Shown: positions 1 to 11,245 of the stretch, one piece after another
Numbering within the stretch: position 1 is the first letter of the stretch
Layout: every line of letters begins with the position of its first letter
Source: Carallia brachiata
Taxonomy: Eukaryota; Streptophyta; Magnoliopsida; Malpighiales; Rhizophoraceae
Length of the DNA stretch: 64,000 bases
Reading direction: 5' to 3'
Assembly (NCBI GenBank): GCA_021464245.1
Contig: JADCRB010000029.1
Location: 762,338 to 826,337 of the forward strand
Notes under the pieces: model-generated
What the model was told of the DNA's origin: nothing
Databases searched by the model: none
The model's input: the letters and a program-made list of their open reading frames with translations, nothing else
Translations under genes and position numbers: made by a program

Positions 1-1993
1 ACCTTGCTTTTGATCAATTGAAGGGAGGACGTGGCCAACTCATTCCAAAGATGGGGAATATGAAATCGTATCGTTGTTTGTGTACATAGTATAGAAGGCA
101 TTGTGGCACGTTGAATTATAAGTTGGGATTTATGGGCCCTCGGCAGCGACACTAGAAGTCTATAACAACTAAACAAACAGTATCCCTTTTCTTGTAGTTT
201 GAATGTCTGATCATTTAGTGGGCTAATACAGTAAGGCCAACTTAATATATGCATTAATTAATGCTCTTAATTAGATTGTTGTAGTCTCAAGTTCAAATAC
301 TATCAAGACGTTTAATGAAGTTAAACTTGTCTGACCTGATGTTATCCTTGTCATAACCATATAAATTGGGTCATCCATTCTGAGCATAAACACAATGCTT
401 TCCAACGGAATTGTTGGGCACCATTCCGCTTTCTCTTTTTTTTTTTCGAACAAGAAAAAGGAAAAAAAAAAAGTAAAAGGAATACAATCTATGGTAGGTG
501 TTGGCATGAGTGCCAGGGCCATGGGAAATTAGATTTTGGACAGGCCGTATTAAAAGAGTAATATGAAGGATATTAATTTTACTAACTAAATGATGTGACA
601 TGTTTTTAAATCAAGCGTATATTATTTCTGCCTAATTTCTAGAGTACCAACTAAAAGAAAAGTTGTCCGCACCCATTTGGCTGGGACCAAAAAGGTCGAC
701 ACAATCTAACATTGTTTCTTCAGGGAACAATTAAGCTCTTAATCTTTCTTAATATCTTCTGTTATTTTTTCTTGATGCCCATGCCCTCATGGATCGGTGT
801 TATTGATGTACATAAAATTGTTTATTACACAGGCTATTGCCGAAGAAGCAAGAGAGTTTGGACTGGGAGAAACAAGGTTTTACTTAGTACTGGTGTCGAG
901 TGCAATCATATGGCAATGTTTCTTAATGGGAGCCGTAGGAGTCATCTTCTGTGCCTCCTCGTTGCTCTCCGGCATCATCATCGCTATCCTCCTTCCGGTT
1001 ACTGAGGTCCTTGCCGTGATTTTCTTCCAAGAGAAATTCTCAGGAGAAAAAGGTGTTTCCTTGGGACTCTCCCTTTGGGGCTTCGTTTCTTACTTCTATG
1101 GTGAGGCAAGACAACTCAGGAAGCTCAAGAAGATGCAGACAAACAATCTTCTTGCTGCAGAAACCGAGATATGTAAATCTTCTCCTATTCCGAATCAAAT
1201 AACAAATGTCTAATAACCAAGAAAAAAGAAAGAGCTGGGGCTTAGGTTTGGGCTTGCTTGTAGTAATCAGGAATATGTCCAAGAACGCAGGTTGTTTAGT
1301 CTTCTTATTTTCCTTCTTTTTTTTTTTTTTGGTTTTGGATAATTAATTCTCTTTTATACGCGATTTATACATATGAATATTGTACGAATAAATAAGCTGT
1401 TCGTTGCATGGGAGAAACGAAAATAATCAAAGCTCAACTTTTTTCATTTTTGTTCCAAATGGACGCCCATGCCATATAGATTTGGACCTCCGTTTCTGGG
1501 AATATTGGAATTAATATTTGTTGCTACACAACGTAAATTCCAAAGTACCAGACTATTTAGTTGCAATATATTAGGCTTAGTTGTAAGGGCATTGGTAAGT
1601 CACTAGAAGAAATTTGTTAGAAAAATTGTCCATAATGCAATGAACAGCCAGTTTTTTTTAACTACATTGAAAAAAAAGTAAAATAATAAAAGAAATTCGT
1701 ATTATCACTTCATTTTTTTTTTATTACACAAAGTTCAATTTGATTACAAAAAATAAAGATTTGTTGCATTTTGACATATAATCGGCACAAAAGTCTGGCA
1801 ATTTTTCGTCCGGTATTTTTTTCCATAGATTTAATTCTCTGTCGATTGGGCGAAAGTTATGCACCAGTAAAAGATTGATGATGTGAAACGTCAGGTTTAT
1901 GTATTAAGTAGGCCTGTGGACGGCCTGGAACGGGTCAAGTTCAGGCCGAAACTGCGTCCTCAAACAAGAGCTCGATCCCCTTTGAGCTGAATG
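1..1993. repeat. Duplicated PUP-containing segment, copy 1
   Basis: This stretch aligns by eye with about 9420-11245, including the upstream non-coding part, the purine permease last exon and the downstream part ending near a shared 'caaacaagagctcgatccc'. The match reaches the left edge of the window, so the unit may extend beyond it. Copy 1 carries about 230 extra bases near 1600-1830, absent from copy 2, that look like a small AT-rich insertion. Confidence 0.8.
833..1213 (+). CDS. PUP: Purine permease (PUP family), last exon
   Basis: This exon encodes the C-terminal 126 residues of a plant purine permease, a multi-pass membrane protein of the drug/metabolite transporter superfamily that moves purines, cytokinins or related compounds across the plasma membrane. 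It begins after a 'tttattacacag' acceptor at phase 0 and ends with TAA. The family-typical C-terminal signature is visible ([19 protein letters not shown], then [20 protein letters not shown]). The hydrophobic stretches match the last transmembrane helices. A full PUP is about 350-390 residues, so the 5' exon or exons must lie left of the window or be missing; nothing PUP-like is seen in 1-832. The frame is intact, so it may be the end of a working gene. Confidence 0.85.
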   Translation, partial: AIAEEAREFGLGETRFYLVLVSSAIIWQCFLMGAVGVIFCASSLLSGIIIAILLPVTEVLAVIFFQEKFSGEKGVSLGLSLWGFVSYFYGEARQLRKLKKMQTNNLLAAETEICKSSPIPNQITNV

Positions 1994-2827
1994 TCTGGCC
2001 AAGAACTTCTTTCTAAGAAAAATGTTTGGCAAGTTTTTTTTTTTTTTTTCTTTTGACAATAACTTTTCCGTTGACAATAAAATGATTGCTAAGTTAAAAG
2101 GCCCGTGGTTGATATTTTGATTCAATTTTTTTAGTATATTTTTTTTTAATTTTACATCACTTAAATTTATTTTTATTCATTTTTTTAGCATAACTTTTTT
2201 TTTTTTGTTAATTTTAAACTACTCATAAGTGGTGTAAAATAAAAAATGAATTTCACTTATTAAAAAAATGAGTCTGAATAGAAATTCCTTTAAAATAATA
2301 GATGAATACCTTTCAATTCATAAATAGAGCATTGTTGTGGGATGCAAAAATGGGAGACGTAGACAGAAACAAAGTTATTTTCATACACATTTGTCATTAC
2401 TTTGTTGTACATAGACTTTATAAATTAAAAAAAAAAAAAACTCAAAACAATTAATATTAATACACAACAAATTCATCAATAATGTGCGTCCAGGCTTTGT
2501 CCACGTAATTTTGTTGTTATAAATACTTGGAGAATGATGGGAGTGCAAGCTTCACGTGGCGTGAGCAATAACCGATGTGTGGACTTCTTAGCAAATTTGA
2601 GTGCTTCCAATGAGAGCGGGCCAAGCTCTGAGAGAAGCCTCTGCTTCATTTTATACCCTTGCCGACCACTTTAAATAGAAATGTTTGGCGTGGGGATGCC
2701 GAGACAAGTAATAATATCGACATTAATCAGTTTACCATCTAAAACTGCCAGGCGCTAGGTCTTTAGCTTATTAGTATGGCCCTTTACCTTGTGCATGTTT
2801 TTGATAATTAACATCCCTTTATCTTAA

Positions 2828-3330
2828 TATGTATCACTGTTGTCAAAATTGAATCATACTAGCCAATCTGATTGGTTGACCTGGAGACTGGTATGATTTT
2901 GATTCGATTTATAATTGATTTTTATTATTACCAATCAAAAGTTAGTCAAAACTGATAATAAATTCGAAAAGCAGATTGCTCAAACCGTTCAAACTGATAA
3001 ATATCAAAAATTATAATTTTATCTAAAATTTTATATAAATTATAATCAAGTCCTAAGTTAATTGAAAATTTCAATTTAGCAATAAATTTCTCTAAAATTT
3101 GAATTTAGTCATTAAAATTGAAAAATAATATCCAATGAAATCTTTCTATATTTTTTGTTAAAAACGTTTGAAATTAAGCATTAAAAATTATTTTTGTGAT
3201 AATATATCATATATAATCATTATTTTTTAATTACTTTTACAAATATATATTTAGCAAGTTAATTTTAAAGTACTAATTTTTTCGGTTTAATAACAAGTCT
3301 GATTCAAAAAAATTTGATATATAAACAAAA
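2828..3330. mobile_element. CCGGTT-type non-autonomous element, diverged copy
   Basis: It starts with a 'cactgttgtcaaaattgaa'-like end and has the layout seen in three other places in the window: an end rich in 'gattggttgacc' or 'ggaccggttcaa' words, then an AT-rich middle with 'aattataatttgatcc'-like and 'aatttagtc'-like phrases. The right end is unclear. It has no coding capacity. The family assignment is inferred from the shared layout only. Confidence 0.4.
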
Positions 3331-3954
3331 TTTTAATTAATTTGCCTTAATAGACAAAAATTTAACTTTCATATTATATTAAGCATGCAGCTTCCACCTT
3401 TCATAAAGGCGTTCAGACGACGATGACTTTACGTAAATTTTGTTCAGTTAAAAACAACGGTATATATTGCAATCATTTTTTTTATTTTATGAGGGGTAAA
3501 AATCTAAATTACATTAATACACTACGCGATAAGCTAAATATTTAGCAATCATTGAGAAAAGATGAACATTGTCAAAAAAAAAAAACAGAGAAAAAGTTGT
3601 GGTGATGATCTTTTTATACAGAAAGTGCTTCACAATCAGAGCATACAATAAGCCGCTTTTTTTTTTAAGCTCAAACCCGCATATATTTTAGAATAAATAT
3701 TTATTTTTTGGGTGTGAATTTTAATATCTGAAAATTATATTAAACTTTAATTAATCTAATTTAAGTATTTATCAGATCTCTTACAGGAGTGACTCTCGTA
3801 ACATCAATTTTTTTATAGATAATACTCAAATTTAAAATCTCATTTAAGAGACAGTAAATTTCTTATCACCCAGACTAAGGATCATTGGTAAGAATACATA
3901 TTTACGCACCAACATATATCTGGACCAAGCAATCGACATCGGAACTTGAATGGA

Positions 3955-4115
3955 TGCGGCTCAGTGGTGAGTGCACCCTAAAATAAGAGAAGTGGCGTGT
4001 GAAAATCCTGCCCAAAATACTCTTTGTAGACGAGTATTCAGCTTTACTCGATAGTTGTGAGGTGTTGTCTTTAACGTGTAGGTCTGTGATTCAAATTTCG
4101 CACATAGTGTTTTTT
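3955..4115 (+). mobile_element. Possible tRNA-derived SINE fragment
   Basis: Around 3958 'ggctcagtggtgagtgca' resembles a pol III A box. At about 4055-4100 'tagttgtgaggtgttg' and 'ggtctgtgattcaaat' are spaced like A and B boxes, and a T-run follows. No tRNA cloverleaf or clear target duplication was found, so this is tentative. Confidence 0.25.
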
Positions 4116-4761
4116 TTTTTTAATTATTAGGCTATTAATTTAGATGAATTCAAAAAATATTTTCTCTGTATTTAAACTCAATGTGCAGTATAACAAAAAA
4201 AAACTTCAATATGCAGTATAATTAATACGTAATTTTTTTAATGAAACTGTAAGGTATTTCTCATAATTTTTATTTCATTGACAAACAAAAACTATTTTTT
4301 TCTAGACACTTAGTGATATTTTATGACAAAAAAAAAAACTTAAAAAAAAAAAACAAAAAGGGACCTTCTCTAATGGTTGCGGCTAACAAAATCTTCCACA
4401 TTTCTTTGTCAATCTCTACCCGTCTAGACGTGGAAGTTTGTGGATGTTTTACTGGTCCACAAATGTTGGCCACTCTTATCTATGTAATATTAAAAAGAAT
4501 TAATACCCAAATTTAAATAGTTCAATCATAGGCATATGATAGTTCATTTTTATATATATATTTTTAAAATTCAGTCTTTTAATCCCTTATAAATTCTATC
4601 AAATATTACCCAACTTAAAAACTCCCCTTTTCCAACTGGCGGCAGGTCGAAATAAAGTGGAATCTAATACTACGTAATAACAAATGTACAAAAACCTTGC
4701 GCATTTGTTCTTTTTACGCCTACGGGTACCAATGACCATCGTATGTTATGCATCGTACGTT

Positions 4762-5402
4762 ATGCAAGGTTTTTTGAACCGAATCGGTCATTGAACCAGA
4801 AAGTTGAGATGTTCAAAATTCAACCGGTTCGATCGGTAAAATTACGGTTAAACCGGTAAACTGGTATTTAATATTAAATATATAAAAATTAAATTTTTAT
4901 ATAACTTATATAATTATATAAAATGTTATATTATATAAGAATGATAATAAATATTTTAAAAAAAGTGTATTTTAAGAATTATATTAATATTTATATACAT
5001 TAAGGATATTACAATTAGTATATTTAATAAAATAATTTATAAAATTAATTGAAAAATAATATTTAAATAATGATTAATATTAATTTTTAAATTTTAAAGA
5101 TTAATTTAAAATTTTTAATCAATTGAGAACTAAATTAAAATTTTTAGTTAAAATTAGAGTTTTAATTATAATTTAGATAAAGTTTTGGGTCAAATTATAA
5201 TTTAAAATTTTTTGATTTAAATTGAACCGGTTTAACCGGTCCGGTTTTTTGTCGGTTTTCCGGTTTTTGACCGGTTTTTCCGGTTTTTGACCGATTTTTT
5301 CTAATTCGGTCCGAATTCCATTTTTAAGCTTGAACCGGACCGGACCTAAGACAGATTCCCAATTTTTCAGTTGAACCGGCCGATCCGGTCCGTTTCTTAA
5401 TT
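4762..5402. mobile_element. CCGGTT-type non-autonomous element
   Basis: Both ends are dense in 'aaccggt', 'ggtccggtt' and their complements (about 4775-4865 and 5220-5395), flanking about 350 bp of AT-rich filler. The ends are loosely inverted with respect to each other. There is no reading frame for a transposase. It is the best-kept of four similar copies (also 2828, 8676 and 49005). Confidence 0.55.
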
Positions 5403-5710
5403 CATTGATGTTACCCTGCCAATGTTATGACCAACCCGGCCTTAATCTCACCAAAATCACTCCAATTTTAAGTCATTGAAAATTCGAAAAAATAATTATA
5501 TAGTATAACTCGACTCAGATTCTCCCGAACCCAAAACCTAAGTATCTCCAATGACTAGCATATTTAACGAGCCAAACACAATTTGATCCAAATCTAATTT
5601 AATTCAAACTCAATTTAACTCAAAAAAAAAAACTCATTTAGTTTGAAATAACTCAAATATATATCTCGAAATTAAGGTAATTCAAACTCAAAATAATTCA
5701 CTAATCAAAA

Positions 5711-6640
5711 TGACTCAAAAAACTGAAAATTCAATTTTTTGAGCGACCCAAACCCGATTTACTAGCTAAAACGTCAAGTGACTTATGAACCCCAAATGAC
5801 AACGATCTACTATAAAAAAAATATATAATTAAAACAATTCAACTATTAAAATGACTCAAAAACTGAAAATTCAATTTTTTGAGCGACCGGAACCCAATTT
5901 ACTAGCTAAAACATCAAGTGGCCCATAAACCCCAAATGACATCGATCTACCACAAAAATATAATTAAAATAATTCGACTAATTAAAATAACTCAAAAACT
6001 GAAAACTCAATTTTTCGAGCAACCCGAGCCTGATTTACCACCTAAAACGTCAAGTAACCTATGAACCCCAAATGATAGGGATATGCATTTATTTAGTCCT
6101 AAATCTTTAAGTTTTTTTCATTTAAGTTCTAAACCTTTTTGAGATTTCATTTCAGTTCTAAACCTTTTGATTTTACTCCAAATCAATCCTTCCGTTAGTC
6201 AAACCGTTAAAAATTACTGTTGACTGATAGAAATTTTTTTTAAAAGGTAAAATATATTATTTAAATTTTTTTTATTATTAAGTGCTTGTATTTTACTTTC
6301 AAATAGTAACATATAAGTTGATATTTTAAATTTTTTTATTTTATTTTTATTTTTTTTAAGATTGCACTTTAACTGGTAAATTAAAATAATGTATTTTACC
6401 TTTTTAAAAAAATTTCCGTTAGTCAACAGTAATTTTTAACAGTTTGACTAACGGAAGGACTGATTTGAAGCAAAATCAAAAGGTTTAGAACTGAAATGAA
6501 ATTTCAAAAAAGATTTAGGACTTAAATGAAAAAAAAATCTAAAAATTTAGAACTAAATAAATGTATATCCCCAAATGACATCGATCTACCATAAAAAATA
6601 TAATTGAAATTAATGATTCTCCTAACCCGACTCAAGTGCC
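5711..6640. repeat. Three tandem 137-bp units, the third split by an element
   Basis: Units start at about 5711, 5851 and 5989. Each has the order 'actcaaaaactgaaaa', 'gagcgacc' or a variant, 'gctaaaacgtcaagtg' or a variant, then 'aaccccaaatgaca' and 'cgatctacca'. The third unit is interrupted right after 'ccccaaatga' by the element at 6078-6571 and resumes at 6572. So the array formed before that insertion. Confidence 0.8.
6078..6571. mobile_element. MULE-type MITE with long inverted ends
   Basis: The 494-bp element begins 'gggatatgcatttattta' and ends with the near-complement 'taaataaatgtatatccc'. The inverted ends run about 170-190 bp each; both include 'ccgttagtcaa' and 'ggtttagaactgaaatga' or complements. 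It is flanked by 9-bp direct repeats, caaatgata (6069-6077) and caaatgaca (6572-6580), with one mismatch. Long inverted ends plus a 9-bp target duplication are typical of Mutator-like elements. The centre encodes no transposase. Confidence 0.8.
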
Positions 6641-7512
6641 ACCAATATAGTATTCACAGCTAGACATATAATATTATCTATATTGGACGGAGCCACAGCT
6701 GCTCCATTACCACCCATCTACTTCGAAATTTACTTGAAATAAAGTATTCCCAACAAATTTATCGTGTTCTTAGATGTTCTCTTCTGCTCCCACTAGCTAT
6801 TATACTAATTTCCAAATTGCTGTACCTTCTTTTTGACGAGAAAAAATGCCATGCCTATTCTTCCTTGAACCTTATTCATGTATCGACAACAAGTTGGGTA
6901 TAACAATCATAAACAAAAAGACAATCCAAGGTTTGATAGTTCCCCCGTCAAATTAAGTGAACGTCATTATATTTGAATTAAAATCATTAATTAATGGACT
7001 ACTCGATGAATGCCGAAGAATTATACAAGTGATGGTCGGTGAGACCAAAATCTCGTGGTTTTTCTTTGAAGGGGGCACTTGCATGGCAAGTGCTTTTTCT
7101 TTTGTTTTTTGGTAAATTTGACAGTGCTGCCAGGGAGTGCAAGTACAATTTTTAATATACACGTCAAACGCCATAGTTTATAAATTAAATCAAGATCAAT
7201 TAAATACAAAATTGAATCCAATTGTGTTATATTATAAAATTAAATACCAGACAGTTATTAAATTACTTTAATTAAAGACAAAATGTGGAATGAATGCAAA
7301 CAGTAAATACTCATGGCCCTACAAAACAGCACTACTTCAGCATTACTCTACATTAGCAAAAAATTTCATTTTTTTTTTTAAATTAAGATTTAGAATAATA
7401 TTAAATATATTTAAAATTTATTAAAATAAAAGAAAAGAAGGGAGTGGTGCTAGAACATTAGTGCTAGATAGTAGGGTCCAAATATGGAATGTAATGACTC
7501 GACTATTTAACT

Positions 7513-7567
7513 AAAGTCGATCGATGGATTACCTCAAAAAAAAAAAAAAAAAAAGTCGATCGATGGA
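7513..7567 (+). mobile_element. Tiny poly(A) insertion between 16-bp direct repeats
   Basis: A perfect 16-bp direct repeat, aaagtcgatcgatgga, lies at 7513-7528 and 7552-7567. Between them are only 'ttacctc' and 16 A residues. This is what an extremely 5'-truncated target-primed retrotransposition leaves behind (LINE machinery acting on a LINE, SINE or mRNA). Confidence 0.7.
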
Positions 7568-8675
7568 GGCTTGTGTTAATTTAATAAGCAACCACAATAA
7601 TCAATGTACATTAATGCATGTCCCCATGTTATGCATGTACAAATATTATAATCAAAACGACTGGACAGAGCCTTCCATCTTTGACTCGTTGTTGTCTGTT
7701 TCGTCCTTTTAAGACTGGGTAAAATTTTATTGAACACCCGTAGCTGAGTTTAACGGAGAGAGGCACGGCCGAACAAAATATTTGCACTAATTTTTTATAG
7801 TTACATTAAAAAAATAAAAAAAAATTAAATGATCATTTCGTATTTATAGTTTTCTGTGACTCCTTAAAATTATATTAAATAATTTTTTCCTGACAGAGGC
7901 CTGTTTAGACCCCACTCATTCGAGAAAACATCTATGGACATAGAGACTTTTAAAAACGCTAGATTTTTTTTTTTTTTTGAAATTTCTCAGTTTCCCATAA
8001 AAAATGTATAATTTTACAACAAAAGATGGTGTAGTTTTCAAGTATGATATTATTTTTCAATAAATGAACAAAAAAATGAATTTTATCTCCGCTGTAGATT
8101 TATACAGTACAATCCTTATTACACATCAGATATTTTTGAATGAAAAAAAAATTAAAAATTAAAATAAAAAATAATAATTTTTTATATTGTGAGTTGGACA
8201 AGTTACCTAACTGTACAATGTTTAAAAATCTATACCAGCCCAACGCGAGTCTTTCTATATTCTCAATTTTGCCTGCTACACGCGTATGCCACTCGGTTCT
8301 TAGTTTGCAAACAAGTAACTAAGGACAGGGGACTGTCAGCTGTAGGCTCGCGGACGTCCCATCCGAGAGACTAAAGTGATGTTGTTTGGTCGGCCGACTG
8401 AGGTCATTTAAAGCTTTTCATAAACAATTCAATCAACAGAAAATATATAGGTGCGCAGAATTGAGATGTGAGAATGGATTTAATTGGTCATTTTACTTTT
8501 GTAATAAAATATTTTTTTTTGTTGTAATAAAAATTAAAAATATTTTTTTATTATAAATATTAAATATCTTATTATAAAAATAAAATATTTGATTGCACTA
8601 CACTGATATTGAGTCTTATTTTCATGCGTCCCTAAACTTTTCCATGAAATTGCATTTTCCCACCTTATTTTTACT

Positions 8676-9100
8676 TACTATCAATGTTGAAAAAATTGGA
8701 CCGAACCAGTAGATTGGACCGGTTCAATTGGTGATCGGCTAAGAGTTTGATTGGGTTTACCCTAATTTTGAAGAACTCTAACAGATCAAAACCAATTAAA
8801 ATTGATCAAGAATCAGTCAAAATCAGTTAAAATTGATAAAAATCAAACCGATTAGACCATCTAAAATAAATTAAAAATTCATAAATTATAATTTGATCTC
8901 AAATATTATTTAAATTATAATTTAAACTCTAAATTTAATTACAAGTTCAATTTAGTATTAAATTTAATTTAAACATTCAATTTAGTATTTAAAATTAAAA
9001 AAATTAATATTTAATTATTATTTATAAATATTATTTTTTAATTACTTTTATACGCATATATATAATGATTGTTAACAACGATTTCCAGGTTAATTTCTTT
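8676..9100. mobile_element. CCGGTT-type non-autonomous element
   Basis: It begins 'caatgttgaaaaaattgg' followed by 'accgaaccagtagattgg' and 'accggttcaattggtgatc'. It then shows the AT-rich middle with 'ataatttgatctcaaa' and 'caatttagtattaaat' phrases shared with the copies at 2828 and 49005. The right end is not well defined. It is non-coding. Confidence 0.5.
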
Positions 9101-9419
9101 CTCTTTACAATACATATTTTGAGGTATGGCAGAAACATAATTTTACATATATAATTTTATATTGTATAAATTTATTTGATATTTTTTTATTTTATTGGAC
9201 TGCAATGAATTTTTTTTTGGCCAACATTTTGAAGTCCCCTTGAAGTTTTTGCATCCAATTTGAAGTTGAGTTAAGTCAAATTAATTCTCTGTTACACCTT
9301 TTTGACTCGTTTTTATTTCCCTGTTTCTATATATTTTTCATTCAATTATTGTTTGCTATTTTTTTCATCCTGCTAGACACTTTTTGATCCGAAGCTTGGT
9401 CGTCTATTTGCATAAATTA

Positions 9420-11245
9420 TGAACTAACCATGCTTTCATGAATCGAAGGGGCTACATGGCTAACTAATTTCAACGATGTGAAATCGTGAAATCGCATCGT
9501 CATTTGTTTGTGTACATGAAATGGATGACATTAAATGGCACGTTGAATTATGAGTTGGGATTTGTGGGTCGTTGGCAGTGACACTAGTAGAAGTCTATAA
9601 CAAACAAACAATATTACTTTTCTTGTGATTTGAATGTCTGATCATTTAATAGGCTGATACAGAAAGGTCAACTTAATTTGTACATCAATTAATGCTCTTA
9701 ATTAGATATTGCTCAATGGGAATGCCTTGAGAAGAAGAATACAATCTACGGCAAGTTGTTGGCATGAGTGTCAGGCTACTGGAAATTAAATATTGGACAG
9801 GCTCTATTAAAAGAGTAACATCAAGGATATTAAGTTTACTAACTGATTGTGACATGTTATAAAATCAAGAATATATTATTTCTGCCTAATTTTCAGAGTA
9901 CCGACCAGAAAAAAGTTGTCCGTACCCATTGGCTGGGACCAAGAAGGTCGACACAATCTAATATTTCTTTGCAAAATGATTAAACTCTTAATTTTCTTAA
10001 TTATCTTCTATTATTTTTCCTTTGACGCTTATGCCCTCATGGGTCCGTGGTATTGATATAGACAAAGGGTTTGAATATAGGTACCGAACTTTTGCTCGAT
10101 ATTTGTATTGAAATGTATAAAAAAATAATTTATTTATTTATTTAAAAAAGGTTAAAATTTAAATTTAAAGAAGTGTTATTTTAAAATATAAAATATAAAT
10201 ATTATATGAGATTTTTTTTTAAAAAAAATTTCTTCTAAAATTTTTTTTTATTAGAGCGATACAAAAATATTATTTGCGTACTTTTAATATGCAAACTTCT
10301 GTATACGTGACTTTTCTCATATATAAATTATTTATTACGCAGGCTATAGCCGAAGAAGCAAGAGAGTTTGGTCTTGGAGAAACAAGGTTTTACGTAGTAT
10401 TGGTGTGGAGTGCAATCATATGGCGATGTTTCCTAATGGAAACCGTAGGTGTCATCTTCTGTGCCTCCTCGTTGCTCTCCGGCATCATCATCGCCATCCT
10501 ACTTCCGGTCACGGAGGTCCTCGCCGTAATTTTCTTCCAAGAGAAACTCTCAGGAGAAAAAGGTGTTTCCTTGGGACTCTCCCTTTGGGGCTTCGTTTCC
10601 TATTTCTATGGTGAGGCAAGACAACTCAGGAAGCACAAGAAGATGCAGACAAACAATCTTCTTGCTGCAGAGACCGAGATGTGTAAATCTTATTCTATTC
10701 CGAATCAAATAACTAATGTCTGAAGATCAAGAAAAAAAAAGCTGCTGCTTAGGTTTTGGTTTACTTGTAGTACCTGAGAATATTTCCAAGAACACAGGTT
10801 GTTTATTCTTCTTCCCTTTTTTTTGGTTTTGTATAATGAATTATCTTTTATACACGATTTATAGGTATGAATATTGTACGAATAAATAAGCTGTTCATTG
10901 GATAGGACAAACAAAAATAATCAAAGTTCAACTTTTGTCAACTTTGTTCCAATTACACGCCCATGCCTGCCATAAAAGGCTTGAACGTACGTTTCTGAGG
11001 CTGGAATAAGGATTTGTTGCCACACAACGTAAATTCAAAAGTACCATTCTAAGTAGTTGCAATTTATTGGGCTTAGTTGTAATTCTCTATCGATTGGGTG
11101 CAAGTTATGCGCCAGTACGAGATTGATGATGTAAAACGTCTGGTTGTCTGTATTAAGTAGGCCTTTGGAAGGCCTGGAACGGGTCCAGTTCAGACCAAAA
11201 ATGCTTCCTCAAACAAGAGCTCGATCCCTTTCGTGCTGAAAAAAT
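9420..11245. repeat. Duplicated PUP-containing segment, copy 2
   Basis: This is the second copy of the segment at 1-1993, in the same orientation. Non-coding flanks still align by eye, for example the 'tgaatgtctgatcattta' and 'attaatgctcttaattaga' words upstream and 'tattaagtaggcct' downstream. It has an insertion of about 250 AT-rich bases just before the exon (about 10065-10320) and lacks the insertion found near 1600-1830. Confidence 0.8.
10343..10723 (+). pseudogene. PUP: Purine permease last exon, isolated duplicate
   Basis: This exon has the same length (381 bp), acceptor context (tttattacgcag) and phase as the one at 833-1213. It differs at about 10 of 126 residues, for example Leu to Val, Ser to Trp, Gly to Glu and Leu to His, and has no stop or frameshift. 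No PUP 5' exon is visible anywhere in 1214-10342, so on present evidence it is a lone terminal exon and cannot encode a full transporter. It is called a pseudogene for that reason only. It could still serve as an alternative last exon of the upstream PUP if a transcript skips about 9 kb. Confidence 0.7.

Larger units (their letters stand above)
1994..9419. other. Repeat-rich intergenic region between PUP copies
   Basis: No protein-coding gene is recognisable here on either strand. The AT-rich sequence holds several copies of a CCGGTT-rich repeat, a 137-bp tandem array split by a MULE-type element, a possible SINE, and a tiny poly(A) insertion, all listed separately. Reading frames longer than 60 codons are low-complexity and match no family I know. 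Confidence 0.6.
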
